Assembly: GCA_009937615.1 (NCBI GenBank)
Contig: JAACFB010000006.1
Coordinates: 31,426-95,425, forward strand
Direction: 5' to 3'
DNA: 64,000 bases
From: Gammaproteobacteria bacterium
GTDB lineage: Bacteria; Pseudomonadota; Gammaproteobacteria; Steroidobacterales; Woeseiaceae
The notes beneath the pieces were generated by a model. It had not been told where the DNA came from and searched no databases. It saw nothing but the letters and a program-made list of their open reading frames with translations. Of this stretch, positions 8,546-17,839 are shown piece by piece (within the stretch, counting starts at the first letter, position 1; every line of letters begins with the position of its first letter). Position numbers and translations under genes: made by a program.

Positions 8546-10087
8546 TTAATAGTTCCGATCCGCAAATTCCGCCTTACGGCGATCCATAAATGCCAAAAGT
8601 GCCTCATCGACTGAGGGGTCAAGCGCCGGTGCCTCGTAAGAATCGAGCATCGACTTCCAGATTTTGTTGGCGCGTTGCGCAGCATCGAGCGACCCCTCTT
8701 CCTCCCACTGCTCGAAACTATTGTTATCGGCAATACCTGAGCGATAAAAAGCCGTTTCAAAGTTTGCCTGAGTATGAGTCGCGCCGAGGAAATGCGAGCC
8801 GGGGCCGACTTCACGGAGCGCGTCCATCGCCTGCCCATTCTCCGACAGGTCAACGCCGCCCAGCAATATCGCCAGCATGTTGGCCTGATCCGCATCCATG
8901 ATGAATTTCTCGTATCCCATCGCGAGGCCGCCTTCCAGCCAGCCGGCAGTATGCAGCATGAAATTTACGCCGGCCAAGGCTGAGCTGATCAGCGTGTTGG
9001 CGGATTCGTAGGCCGCCTGCGCATCGGGAACCTTGGAGCCGCATAGGCCACCGCCGCTGCGGAACGGGACACCCAGGCGGCGTGCGAGTGCCGCAGCCGC
9101 ACAGATGATCAAGGACGGCTCGGGCGTGCCGAACGTCGGCGCGCCGGTCTGCATCGACACGGCCGCCGCGAAGGTGCCGAAAATAACCGGGGCGCCAGGC
9201 CTTACCAGCTGTACGTAGGCCATGCCAGCAAGGGCCTCCGCCAGAATCTGCGTCACGGTGCCGGCGACCGTAACCGGGGACATTGCGCCCGCTATCAGGA
9301 ACGGCGAAATCATCGTTGCCTGATTATTCTCGGCATAAACCGTGGCCGCGCCCAGCATGGTTGCGTCGAAAGTCATTGGCGAGTTGGCGTTGATCAGGCT
9401 CGTGATCACGGTGTTCTGTTCGACGAAGTCATCACCAAAGACGATCTTGGCCATATCAACCGTGTCCTGGGCACGCTCTGGCGCGGTTACCGAGCCCATG
9501 AATGGCTTATCGCTGTACTTGATGTGGCTGTAGATCATGTCGAAATGCCGTTTGTTGACCGGTATATCGACAGGCTCGCAGACAGTACCGCCCGAATGAT
9601 GGATACCCGGGCTCATGTACGCGAGTTTTACGAAATTGCGGAAGTCCTCGATCGCCGCGTAACGGCGGCCGTTATCGAGATCACGCACAAACGGCGACCC
9701 GTAGGCCGGCACCAGCACAGTGCGCTTGCCGCCGATTGTAACGTTACGCTTGGGATTGCGGGCGTGCTGCACGAACTCCGACGGCGCCGATGCCTGGACG
9801 ATGGAACGGCAGAGTCCACGCGGAAAACGCACGCGCTCGCCGTCGATATCGGCGCCGGCTTCCTTGAACAATGCCAGTGCTTGTGGAAAGTCCTTGAACT
9901 CGATGCCGATTTCCTCGAGCACCGTGTCCGCATTGTGCTCGATCAGCTCGAGCGCTTCGGTGTCCAGTACTTCAAAGAAAGGAATCTTGCGTTCGATGAA
10001 GGCAGCCGTCGACGTCGGCGCCTTCTGCCTGGCGGCGCGCTTCGCATCGCGACCTGCGGTCCTGCGTCTGCCCGGACTGCTGCTCAT
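8546..10087 (-). CDS. MttB-family (trimethylamine/quaternary amine) methyltransferase, non-pyrrolysine, paralog 1
   Basis: 513 aa uninterrupted ORF, directly upstream of the corrinoid gene; GTPEPSLIICAAAALARRLGVPFRSGGGLCGSKVPDAQAAYESANTL typical of the family. Confidence 0.9.
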   Translation of the reverse strand: MSSSPGRRRTAGRDAKRAARQKAPTSTAAFIERKIPFFEVLDTEALELIEHNADTVLEEIGIEFKDFPQALALFKEAGADIDGERVRFPRGLCRSIVQASAPSEFVQHARNPKRNVTIGGKRTVLVPAYGSPFVRDLDNGRRYAAIEDFRNFVKLAYMSPGIHHSGGTVCEPVDIPVNKRHFDMIYSHIKYSDKPFMGSVTAPERAQDTVDMAKIVFGDDFVEQNTVITSLINANSPMTFDATMLGAATVYAENNQATMISPFLIAGAMSPVTVAGTVTQILAEALAGMAYVQLVRPGAPVIFGTFAAAVSMQTGAPTFGTPEPSLIICAAAALARRLGVPFRSGGGLCGSKVPDAQAAYESANTLISSALAGVNFMLHTAGWLEGGLAMGYEKFIMDADQANMLAILLGGVDLSENGQAMDALREVGPGSHFLGATHTQANFETAFYRSGIADNNSFEQWEEEGSLDAAQRANKIWKSMLDSYEAPALDPSVDEALLAFMDRRKAEFADRNY

Positions 10088-10207
10088 AATGGACCTCGGT
10101 GAGAGGCAGCAAAACGAAGCTAACTTCTTGGTTTGCCGCTATTTTCAACGGACCAGTGTGGTGCAGAACCGTGCCCCGTGCAATTGCTTTTTGCGACCTC
10201 CGGGTAG

Positions 10208-10237
10208 CCAAAAACGACAAAATTCGGCCGTTTTTGG
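10208..10237. promoter_or_regulatory. Inverted repeat CCAAAAACG-N12-CGTTTTTGG upstream of MttB paralog 1
   Basis: 9-bp perfect arms at 10208-10216 and 10229-10237, ~120 bp upstream of the MttB start in the gap to the BCCT gene. Confidence 0.5.
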
Positions 10238-10248
10238 ACATTTTATCG

Positions 10249-10264
10249 TCCGGCCCGGGCCGGA
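10249..10264. repeat. Perfect 16-bp palindrome TCCGGCCCGGGCCGGA
   Basis: Read directly; sits next to the BCCT stop codon. Confidence 0.8.
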
Positions 10265-10265
10265 G

Positions 10266-11951
10266 TCAGGGATGCGGGGAAGCGCCGTGAGTGCTGTGAT
10301 CCTCGGGCTCCCAGCTACCCACGTCAGTCCAGGGGTCCGGGTGTGGGAACTCGTTGATATGAATCTGCCCGTGATCGAAGTGCTGCTGATGCTTTAGATC
10401 GAAGCGAGCTACTTTGACAACGGCTATGCACAGCAACAATGCCACGACCAACAGGGGGGCGCCGCCGACTATGCTGGCCGTCTGCAGCGTCTCCAGGCCG
10501 CCAAGCAACAGCAGCGCAATCGGCATGAAACTCAGCGCAAACGCCCAGAACAGCCGATTCCAGCGCAGAGGTTCAATGTCGATCTTCCGCTGCACCACAG
10601 AGGCCAGAATGTACGAGATGGAGTCGAATGTCGTTGCGGTGAATATTACGGCCAGCAACGTGTAGACGGCGATAACGAAATAGCGCAGCGGCAGCTCGCC
10701 AAGTATCGCGAAGATTGCCGCTGTCGGCGATTCGTTATTCAAAATATGCAGCACGTCGAGCTGCCCGGATAGCTGCAGGAAGAGTCCGAAATTGCCGAGG
10801 CACATGAAGAACAGGAAACAACCGAGGGTACCGAAGAACATGGAGCCAATGACCATTTCACGAATCGTGCGGCCGCGGGAAATTCTCGCAATGAACAGGC
10901 CGACGCTCGGCGCAAAAGCCAGCCACCATGCCCAGTAAAATATCGTCCAGTCCTGTGGAAAGTGGGTGGCCTCGAAGCCCTCGAAACCACCGAACGGCTC
11001 GATCCAGGTCGCCATGTGCACGATATTACTGAGTACACGGCCCAGCGAGTCGATGCCCGTATTGGCCATGAATACCGTCGGCCCGGCAATGAAGACAAAG
11101 GCAAGCAACAGTAAAGCAAGCCACAGGTTGATAGTGGAAAGACGCTGAATTCCGGCCTTGAGTCCGGCATAAGCGCTGGCGCCAAAAATTGACGTGCAGA
11201 CGATCAGCACCACGATCTGCGTGTAGATGTTCCTCGGCGCGCCGAATAACTCGTGCGCACCCTCGTTTATCAACGGCGCCGCAAGCCCGAGAGTCGTTGC
11301 CCCGCCACCGAGCATGCCGAACACGAAAAGCACGTCGACGACGGTACCGGTCTTTCCATGCGCCCTTTTTTCCCCGAGCACCGGCAGCAGCGCTTCCGAA
11401 ACCTTGAGGACGTTCCGATCACGCACGTAGTAAAAATACGCGATCGGTAATGCGGGGATCAGGTAAATAGCCCAGGCAAGCGGACCCCAGTGAAAAATCC
11501 CGTAGGCGGCGGCCCAGCGGGCCGCCTCGGCAGACCCGCTTTCTACGTGAAACGGCGGCGACTGGTAATAGTAGGCCCATTCGATAGTGCCCCAATAAAG
11601 GATAGACGCGCCGATGCCCGCGCAGAACAGCATCGCTGCCCACGAAACCGTCGAAAACTCGGGTTTCTCGTCCGGATGACCCAGCGATATCCGCCCGATA
11701 TCGCTAAACGCGATGAACAGCATGAAGATACCTGCGCCTGCGCCCAACGCGAGGTAGAGGAAGCCCAGGTTATCTGTCAGGAAATCTCTTGCGACCGCTA
11801 CCCAAGCTGCGCCCTGCTCGGGATAAAAGATCAGCGGCAGCGTAACCGCAAGCAGCAGCCCCAGGGAGCCGAAGAAGGTTGGTTTATCGATAAGCTTGAA
11901 CGAATCGCGCGACTCCAAATTGTCATCCTGCGGCCAATATGGCCACAACAT
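10266..11951 (-). CDS. BCCT family betaine/carnitine/choline transporter 1
   Basis: ILYWGTIEWAYYYQSPPF, DWTIFYWAWWLAFAPSVGLFIARISRGRTIREMV; 561 aa with His-rich C-terminal tail. Confidence 0.93.
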   Translation of the reverse strand: MLWPYWPQDDNLESRDSFKLIDKPTFFGSLGLLLAVTLPLIFYPEQGAAWVAVARDFLTDNLGFLYLALGAGAGIFMLFIAFSDIGRISLGHPDEKPEFSTVSWAAMLFCAGIGASILYWGTIEWAYYYQSPPFHVESGSAEAARWAAAYGIFHWGPLAWAIYLIPALPIAYFYYVRDRNVLKVSEALLPVLGEKRAHGKTGTVVDVLFVFGMLGGGATTLGLAAPLINEGAHELFGAPRNIYTQIVVLIVCTSIFGASAYAGLKAGIQRLSTINLWLALLLLAFVFIAGPTVFMANTGIDSLGRVLSNIVHMATWIEPFGGFEGFEATHFPQDWTIFYWAWWLAFAPSVGLFIARISRGRTIREMVIGSMFFGTLGCFLFFMCLGNFGLFLQLSGQLDVLHILNNESPTAAIFAILGELPLRYFVIAVYTLLAVIFTATTFDSISYILASVVQRKIDIEPLRWNRLFWAFALSFMPIALLLLGGLETLQTASIVGGAPLLVVALLLCIAVVKVARFDLKHQQHFDHGQIHINEFPHPDPWTDVGSWEPEDHSTHGASPHP

Positions 11952-11963
11952 AGCACGGTTCGC

Positions 11964-13472
11964 TCAGTAGGTTTTCGGCACGTCGCCGAGATTGGTATAG
12001 ATTGTTTTGACCTGGGTGTAGTGTTCCACGGCCTGTTGCCCGTTTTCGCGGCCGATCCCCGACTGCTTGTAACCGCCGAAAGGGACTTCCGGCGGCGTGA
12101 CGTTGTAGTCATTTATCCACACGATACCGGCCTGCAGCGCATTGGCTGTCCTGTGCGCGCGGCGAATGTCATTCGTAAAGACGGCTCCTGACAGGCCGTA
12201 ATACGTGTCGTTAGCCCGTCTTATGACTTCGTCTTCCGTGTCGAACGAAAGCACGGACATCAATGGCCCAAATACTTCGTCCTGAACGAACTTCATGTCG
12301 TCACGACAGGACGCAAATACAGAAGGCGTCACGTAATACCCTTCTGCCAGAACACCTTCGGTGATCGCATCGCCGCCGTACACGTGCGTCGCAGCGCTGT
12401 CTTTGGCAAGCGATATGTAGTGCAGCACTCGCTCGCAGTGCTCGCGCGACACGAGCGGACCCATTTGCGTTTCGGGGTCGAAAGGATCACCGACACGTAT
12501 TGCCGCGGCACGCTTGCCGAGCTGATCAACGAAGGCATCGTGGATCGAGGAATGCACGAACACGCGGGTTCCGTTCGAACATACCTGGCCGGTTGAATAG
12601 AAGTTGCCGACCAGCGCCGCATTAAGCGCGTTGTCGATATCGGCGTCGGCAAAAACGATGATCGGCGATTTGCCGCCGAGCTCCAGCGTGACCATCTTGA
12701 GATCCGCCGCAGCCTGGGCCATTACTATCTTTCCGGTCGCCACCGAACCCGTAAGCGTAACCTTGGCGACGTCCGGGTGACTGACCAAGGCGCTGCCGGT
12801 ATCGGCTGCCCCCTGGACCACGTTAAATACACCGGGCGGAAGTCCGGCTTCGGTATATATTTCGGCGAGCTTCAGTGCCGTTAGCGGGGTTTGTTCCGCA
12901 GGCTTGAATACCATCGTATTGCCACAGGCAAGCGCGGGCCCCGACTTCCACATTGCTATTTGCATCGGGTAGTTCCAGGCGCCGATTCCGGCACAGACAC
13001 CCAGCGGTTCACGCCGAATCATCGCGAATGCGGCAGGCGGCAGATCGATGTGCTGACCGTGTATCGACTGTGAAATATTCGCAAAGTACTCGATGACATC
13101 GGCGCCCGTGACAATATCGACGGCACTGGTTTCCGCAAGGGGTTTTCCGGTATCGAGAGTTTCGAGTTCTGCCAGTTCCGCGTTGCGTTCGCGCAGGATC
13201 GACGCAGCGCGACGGAGAATCGCCCCGCGCTCTGCCGCACTGGTTTGCGACCAGGAGTCGAAAGCGTTTCGTGCCGCCGTGACCGCGCTATCGATTTCAG
13301 CAGCGCCCGCAATTTCGACATCACAAATAACGCGATCGTTGCCCGGATGGCGCGTTACGAAGGACTGCGCGCTCGTGCTCGGGAGATAGCCGCCGTCGAC
13401 GTAACTTTGCTGTATCGGCAGTGTGGTTTCCGGACCGTAGCGGTTGGCTGTTTTTGACATACTTGGCCTCAA
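11964..13472 (-). CDS. betB: Betaine-aldehyde dehydrogenase
   Basis: AGIGAWNYPMQIAMWKSGPALACGNTMVFKPAEQTPLTAL, LELGGKSPIIVFADAD, STGQVCSNGTRVFVH. Confidence 0.92.
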   Translation of the reverse strand: MRPSMSKTANRYGPETTLPIQQSYVDGGYLPSTSAQSFVTRHPGNDRVICDVEIAGAAEIDSAVTAARNAFDSWSQTSAAERGAILRRAASILRERNAELAELETLDTGKPLAETSAVDIVTGADVIEYFANISQSIHGQHIDLPPAAFAMIRREPLGVCAGIGAWNYPMQIAMWKSGPALACGNTMVFKPAEQTPLTALKLAEIYTEAGLPPGVFNVVQGAADTGSALVSHPDVAKVTLTGSVATGKIVMAQAAADLKMVTLELGGKSPIIVFADADIDNALNAALVGNFYSTGQVCSNGTRVFVHSSIHDAFVDQLGKRAAAIRVGDPFDPETQMGPLVSREHCERVLHYISLAKDSAATHVYGGDAITEGVLAEGYYVTPSVFASCRDDMKFVQDEVFGPLMSVLSFDTEDEVIRRANDTYYGLSGAVFTNDIRRAHRTANALQAGIVWINDYNVTPPEVPFGGYKQSGIGRENGQQAVEHYTQVKTIYTNLGDVPKTY

Positions 13473-13474
13473 GA

Positions 13475-14836
13475 TTATTGAATACGAACGCCCTGGCGCA
13501 AAAGCTCTTTTTGCACCCGGTCGAGATCGACCTTATCGAGGGGCGCGCCGGACTGCAGCGAAACCGCCGCTGCCACGCCGGCGCCCTGGCCACTGACCGT
13601 GCAGCACATCATGTTGCGGACAGCAGCATGGGAATCCCTGTCCCCGCCGATGTTGCGCCCGGCGACGAGCAGGTTCTGGACCCTTTTCGGCAACAAGGCG
13701 CGGTAAGGAACCTGGAAATAACGGCCCGTCGTCGGCAAGATCAGGATGCCGTAGCCATCGATAAACTCGGGGAAAATACCGATGGAGTCCTCGAAGCGAC
13801 CCTGCTCCCGAACGTCAGTCGCCGTCATGTTGTAGTGGGCGTCGATTTTCCGGGTATCACGGATACCGATGGTCATGCCGAAATTCCTGAGCTTTGAGCC
13901 CTCACAGCCGGGTGTGAACTTTCGTAATGCTTCGATCGCAAGCATGGCTTGCCTGCGCCCTTCGATTTCGTTTGCCGTGAGATCTTTGACGTCCGTGCCG
14001 TCGCATTCCGGAAGATGCACGAGGTTGAGATAGGTCAGGTCGCCCTGTTCCGAAATGGCGCCCCACGTTCCGCAAATCGTACTCAGTCCTTCGGGAATCA
14101 TCCCGGCCTTGATCGCACGCTCGAATGGCTTGCGCAGGAATGGTGAAAACATATTGTCTTCCTTGCCGCTGGTCTCGATCGTCCATTCACCGCCTTCCCA
14201 GTCCTTGTAGGTCTGTGGATCCTCCTTGACGTGCTCGATGAACCGGCGCTTATCGACGCCAGACATCGAAAACATCACGGATGCCGCCATCATTTCTTCG
14301 CGCGGCGTTTTGTAACACGGTGCGCCGGCTCTTGCGGCGACGTCGGCATCCCCGGTCGCGTCGATCACGCGCCTGGCGAGAATCGCTTCACGCCCGGACT
14401 TGCTTTCGGTTATCACGCCCTTGATTTCGTTGCCCTCGACGATCGGTGCCACAACGAGCCGATGAAGCATCGGTGTGATACCAGCCTCCTGAACAAGAAC
14501 GTCGGCGACATACTTGAATGCTTCTCCATCGAGCGCGTGGCTGTCGGATTGCGGTTCCGGGTTGGCCGCGCCCATCAATTTCGCCCGCTCTTCGAATTCG
14601 ATGCCGACACCCTCGGTGTCGACGGTCTTTTCGTGGCGGTACCAGGCAAAGCCCTCCACACCGACCGCCGTAATGTTGCCGCCGAAGCAGCCAAATCGTT
14701 CCAACAGAGTTGTCTTTGCGCCGGCCCGTGCCGCGCCCAGGGCGGCTGCCAGCCCGCCGGGCCCGCTGCCGACAACAAGAACCTCGGTATCGTGAACGAC
14801 GTCTACTTTGCGCGCCGGTTCGTTAATTTGCTTCAT
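13475..14836 (-). CDS. FAD-dependent oxidoreductase (FAD_oxidored family)
   Basis: TEVLVVGSGPGGLAAALGAARAGAKTTLLERFGCFGGNIT; VIDATGDADVAARAGAPCY. Confidence 0.85.
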   Translation of the reverse strand: MKQINEPARKVDVVHDTEVLVVGSGPGGLAAALGAARAGAKTTLLERFGCFGGNITAVGVEGFAWYRHEKTVDTEGVGIEFEERAKLMGAANPEPQSDSHALDGEAFKYVADVLVQEAGITPMLHRLVVAPIVEGNEIKGVITESKSGREAILARRVIDATGDADVAARAGAPCYKTPREEMMAASVMFSMSGVDKRRFIEHVKEDPQTYKDWEGGEWTIETSGKEDNMFSPFLRKPFERAIKAGMIPEGLSTICGTWGAISEQGDLTYLNLVHLPECDGTDVKDLTANEIEGRRQAMLAIEALRKFTPGCEGSKLRNFGMTIGIRDTRKIDAHYNMTATDVREQGRFEDSIGIFPEFIDGYGILILPTTGRYFQVPYRALLPKRVQNLLVAGRNIGGDRDSHAAVRNMMCCTVSGQGAGVAAAVSLQSGAPLDKVDLDRVQKELLRQGVRIQ

Positions 14837-14957
14837 GGGTACCTGTAAGCGAAAGCCAGTTCCGGGAAATCTGCACTGCGTATTTCGAGTTAGTTTGCCA
14901 GTCGCTTCTCGAATGTGCGAAATTCAGCCACCTGCCCAATGTTATGCCGATCGTGCA

Positions 14958-16655
14958 ATGGAGTCGAAGACTGTGGCGAAAATAGACGGTGATGCCCTGA
15001 AAGCCGACTACGTGATTATCGGCGCCGGTTCCGCCGGCTGCGTCCTGGCCAACCGGCTCAGCGCAGATCCTGGCGTCTCCGTACTGCTGCTCGAGGCCGG
15101 CGGAAGGGATCCGTTCTGGGAGTGGCGAATACGCATGCCGGCAGCACTTGCCTATCCCATGAATGGCACGACCTACAGCTGGAACTACCACACTGAACCC
15201 GAAGCGCATCTGGGTGGCCGGGTCCTGCATTGCCCGCGCGGCCGCGTGCTGGGAGGATCATCGTCGATCAATGGCATGGTCTACATTCGCGGCCATGCGC
15301 TCGACTACGATCGCTGGGCACGCGAAGACGCAGCGCTAGCCAGTTGGGACTACCGCCACTGCCTTCCCTATTTCAAAAAGGCCGAGTGCCGGGAAGGCGG
15401 CGGTGACGACTACCATGGCGACTCCGGGCCGCTTGCCGTCACCCGGGGCCGCACCGACGGTCCGCTCTACTCGGCCTTCGTGGAGGCGGGACAGCAGGCC
15501 GGTTATCCGTTTACGAGTGACCTGAACGGCTACCAGCAGGAAGGTTTCGGGCCAATGGACCGCACCACCCGCAACGGGGTTCGCGGTTCGACGTCGCTCA
15601 GCTATCTGCGACCCGCCGAAAAGCGCCCTAACCTGCGCGTGCTGACACGTGCGGTTGCGCGACGACTGCTGCGAAGTGGACGCCGGGTTCACGGCGTGGA
15701 AATCATGCACAAGGGTCGGTTGGCGACCGCAATGGCAAACCGTGAAGTCATTCTTTCGGGTGGACCGGTGAATTCGCCGACATTGCTCATGCACTCGGGC
15801 ATCGGACCGGTCGACCACTTGCGCGAAGTCGGCATCAAGCCGGAACACGAACTCCCGGGTGTCGGGCAGAACCTGCAGGACCATATTGAAATTTATGTGC
15901 AGATGGAGTGCCTGCAACCGGTTTCGATTTATCGCTTCTACAATTTTTTCGGCAAAATGCGCGTTGGCGCGCAGTGGTTGTTTACGCGCAAAGGCATCGG
16001 GGCGACCAATCAATTCGAGGTGGGCGGCTTCATTCGAAGCCGGCCAGGCGTCGAACATCCCGACCTGCAATACCACTTTTTTCCCATGGCCGTTCGCTAC
16101 GATGGGAAGAGTCCCAACGACGCTCACGGCTTCCAGGCACATGTTGGCCCGATGCGCTCGCAAAGCAAAGGCTGGGTAAAATTGGCGTCAGCCGATCCCG
16201 ACGCACCCCCGCGCATCCGGTTCAACTACCTCGCGAATCCCGAAGACCGTGTGGAATTCCGCAATGCATTGCGCCTAACGCGGGAGATATTTCAGCAAGA
16301 TGCATTCGCTCCGTTCCGGGGACGCGAGCTGTCTCCCGGTACGGACATCAATAGCGATGCCGAAGTCGATGCGTTCGTCGCCAATTCCGTTGAATCTTCC
16401 TATCATCCGTGTGGAACCTGCAAAATGGGCAGTGACGACCTGTCGGTAGTGGATGATCAGTGCCGCGTGCACGGCCTTGACGGGTTGCGAGTCGTTGACT
16501 CGTCGACCATGCCGTCGATCGTCAGCGGCAACCTGAATGCGCCGACGATCATGATGGCCGAGAAGGCTGCCGATCTAATCATCGGCAATACGCCGCTGGA
16601 GCCAATCGATGTGCCGGTTTACCGGGCCGCTGACTACCAGGAAAAGCAGCGTTGA
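14958..16655 (+). CDS. betA: GMC oxidoreductase, choline dehydrogenase-like
   Basis: Start at MESKTVAKIDGDALKADYVIIGAGSAGCVLANRLS; GRVLGGSSSINGMVYIRGHALDYDRWA; VVDSSTMPSIVSGNLNAPTIMMAEKAADLI. Confidence 0.9.
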   Translation: MESKTVAKIDGDALKADYVIIGAGSAGCVLANRLSADPGVSVLLLEAGGRDPFWEWRIRMPAALAYPMNGTTYSWNYHTEPEAHLGGRVLHCPRGRVLGGSSSINGMVYIRGHALDYDRWAREDAALASWDYRHCLPYFKKAECREGGGDDYHGDSGPLAVTRGRTDGPLYSAFVEAGQQAGYPFTSDLNGYQQEGFGPMDRTTRNGVRGSTSLSYLRPAEKRPNLRVLTRAVARRLLRSGRRVHGVEIMHKGRLATAMANREVILSGGPVNSPTLLMHSGIGPVDHLREVGIKPEHELPGVGQNLQDHIEIYVQMECLQPVSIYRFYNFFGKMRVGAQWLFTRKGIGATNQFEVGGFIRSRPGVEHPDLQYHFFPMAVRYDGKSPNDAHGFQAHVGPMRSQSKGWVKLASADPDAPPRIRFNYLANPEDRVEFRNALRLTREIFQQDAFAPFRGRELSPGTDINSDAEVDAFVANSVESSYHPCGTCKMGSDDLSVVDDQCRVHGLDGLRVVDSSTMPSIVSGNLNAPTIMMAEKAADLIIGNTPLEPIDVPVYRAADYQEKQR

Positions 16656-16798
16656 GAACAACAGGAATTGCGCCGTGGCCCGGCGTGAAGCTTGTAAACT
16701 GTGCGCGTGAATCGGCGCTTTAGCCACACAGATCCCGGAACGCGCATTGCGCACCGCGACTTTTTCTTTCGCCAGGCATCAATGTCAGTCTCCTGCAC

Positions 16799-17770
16799 AT
16801 GAACGATCTTCCAGTCATCGACATATCACCGCTGATGCGAGCAGACGAGCAGGCGAAAAAGGCAACGGTCCTGGAGATCGCTGACGCCTGCCGCAACGTC
16901 GGGTTCATGCTCGTTCGCCATCACGGGATCCCCGCTTCGATCATTGCCAGGCTCCGACATGCCGTAATCGACTTCTTTGCTCGTCCGCTTGAAGACAAAG
17001 TGGCCTGGTCCGTTACGAAAGACAACTATCGAGGATATATTCCGCTGGGTTTTTTCACGCCGAATGCCGCAGGCGTCGCGCCGGACCGATACGAAGGCTA
17101 CAAGCTGCACCGCGAGACGAGCGAATCGGATCCGATTTGCAGCGAGTGCCTGCTTTACGGGCCCAACAAGTGGCCCGATAAACCAGACGACCTGCAGTAT
17201 GCCGTACTGGACTACTGGCGGCACTGCGATCGTGTCGCCGGCACGCTCATTGGCGCATTGGCTGATGCAATGGGTGTCGATCCGGCCGATTTTCTACGGG
17301 CCTTCGACAAGCCCTTAACCAATATGACGCTACTGCACTACCCGTCCAGCGTTGCCGGTGATACCGAGTACGGCATTCACCCGCATAAGGACACGGACGC
17401 CCTGACGATACTGGCTCCCGACCCGGTCGGCGGCCTGCAGGTAAGACCACTTGGGCAAGATCGATGGCTGCCGGCGGATGCGCCGAACGACGCGCTTGTC
17501 GTCAACATTGGCGATCTTATGGAAGTCTGGTCCGGCGGCTATTTCATGTCGACGCCTCACAGGGTCATAAATGCCACGGGCAAGGAGCGCTACAGTTTTC
17601 CGTACTTCGCGGTGCCGCGCTACGACGTGCTCGTCACCCCGCTCCGAACAGCTCAGCCAGGATTCGTCCACCGCGAGATTCATGTCGGCGACGTATCGCG
17701 CGACATCTGGCACAGCAACTGGCCAGATGCCGCGCCAATCGATGAACGGTACGATCCCGCAACGCCATAG
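16799..17770 (+). CDS. 2-oxoglutarate/Fe(II)-dependent oxygenase, isopenicillin-N-synthase-like family
   Basis: LPVIDISPLM, GIHPHKDTDALTILAPDPVGGLQV (HxD), STPHRVINATGKERYSFPYF (distal His, RxS). Confidence 0.9.
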   Translation: MNDLPVIDISPLMRADEQAKKATVLEIADACRNVGFMLVRHHGIPASIIARLRHAVIDFFARPLEDKVAWSVTKDNYRGYIPLGFFTPNAAGVAPDRYEGYKLHRETSESDPICSECLLYGPNKWPDKPDDLQYAVLDYWRHCDRVAGTLIGALADAMGVDPADFLRAFDKPLTNMTLLHYPSSVAGDTEYGIHPHKDTDALTILAPDPVGGLQVRPLGQDRWLPADAPNDALVVNIGDLMEVWSGGYFMSTPHRVINATGKERYSFPYFAVPRYDVLVTPLRTAQPGFVHREIHVGDVSRDIWHSNWPDAAPIDERYDPATP

Positions 17771-17839
17771 CTGGCGGTCGGTGTCGTGCTGAGTCCGGCG
17801 CGTGTACACTGACGCACATCCTACGACGGCAAATCTGAT

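Noticed and set aside
8546-10087. Possible pyrrolysine-encoding MttB
   Set aside because: ORF is continuous with no in-frame TAG, and no pyl genes are visible; the same holds for 30807..32351.
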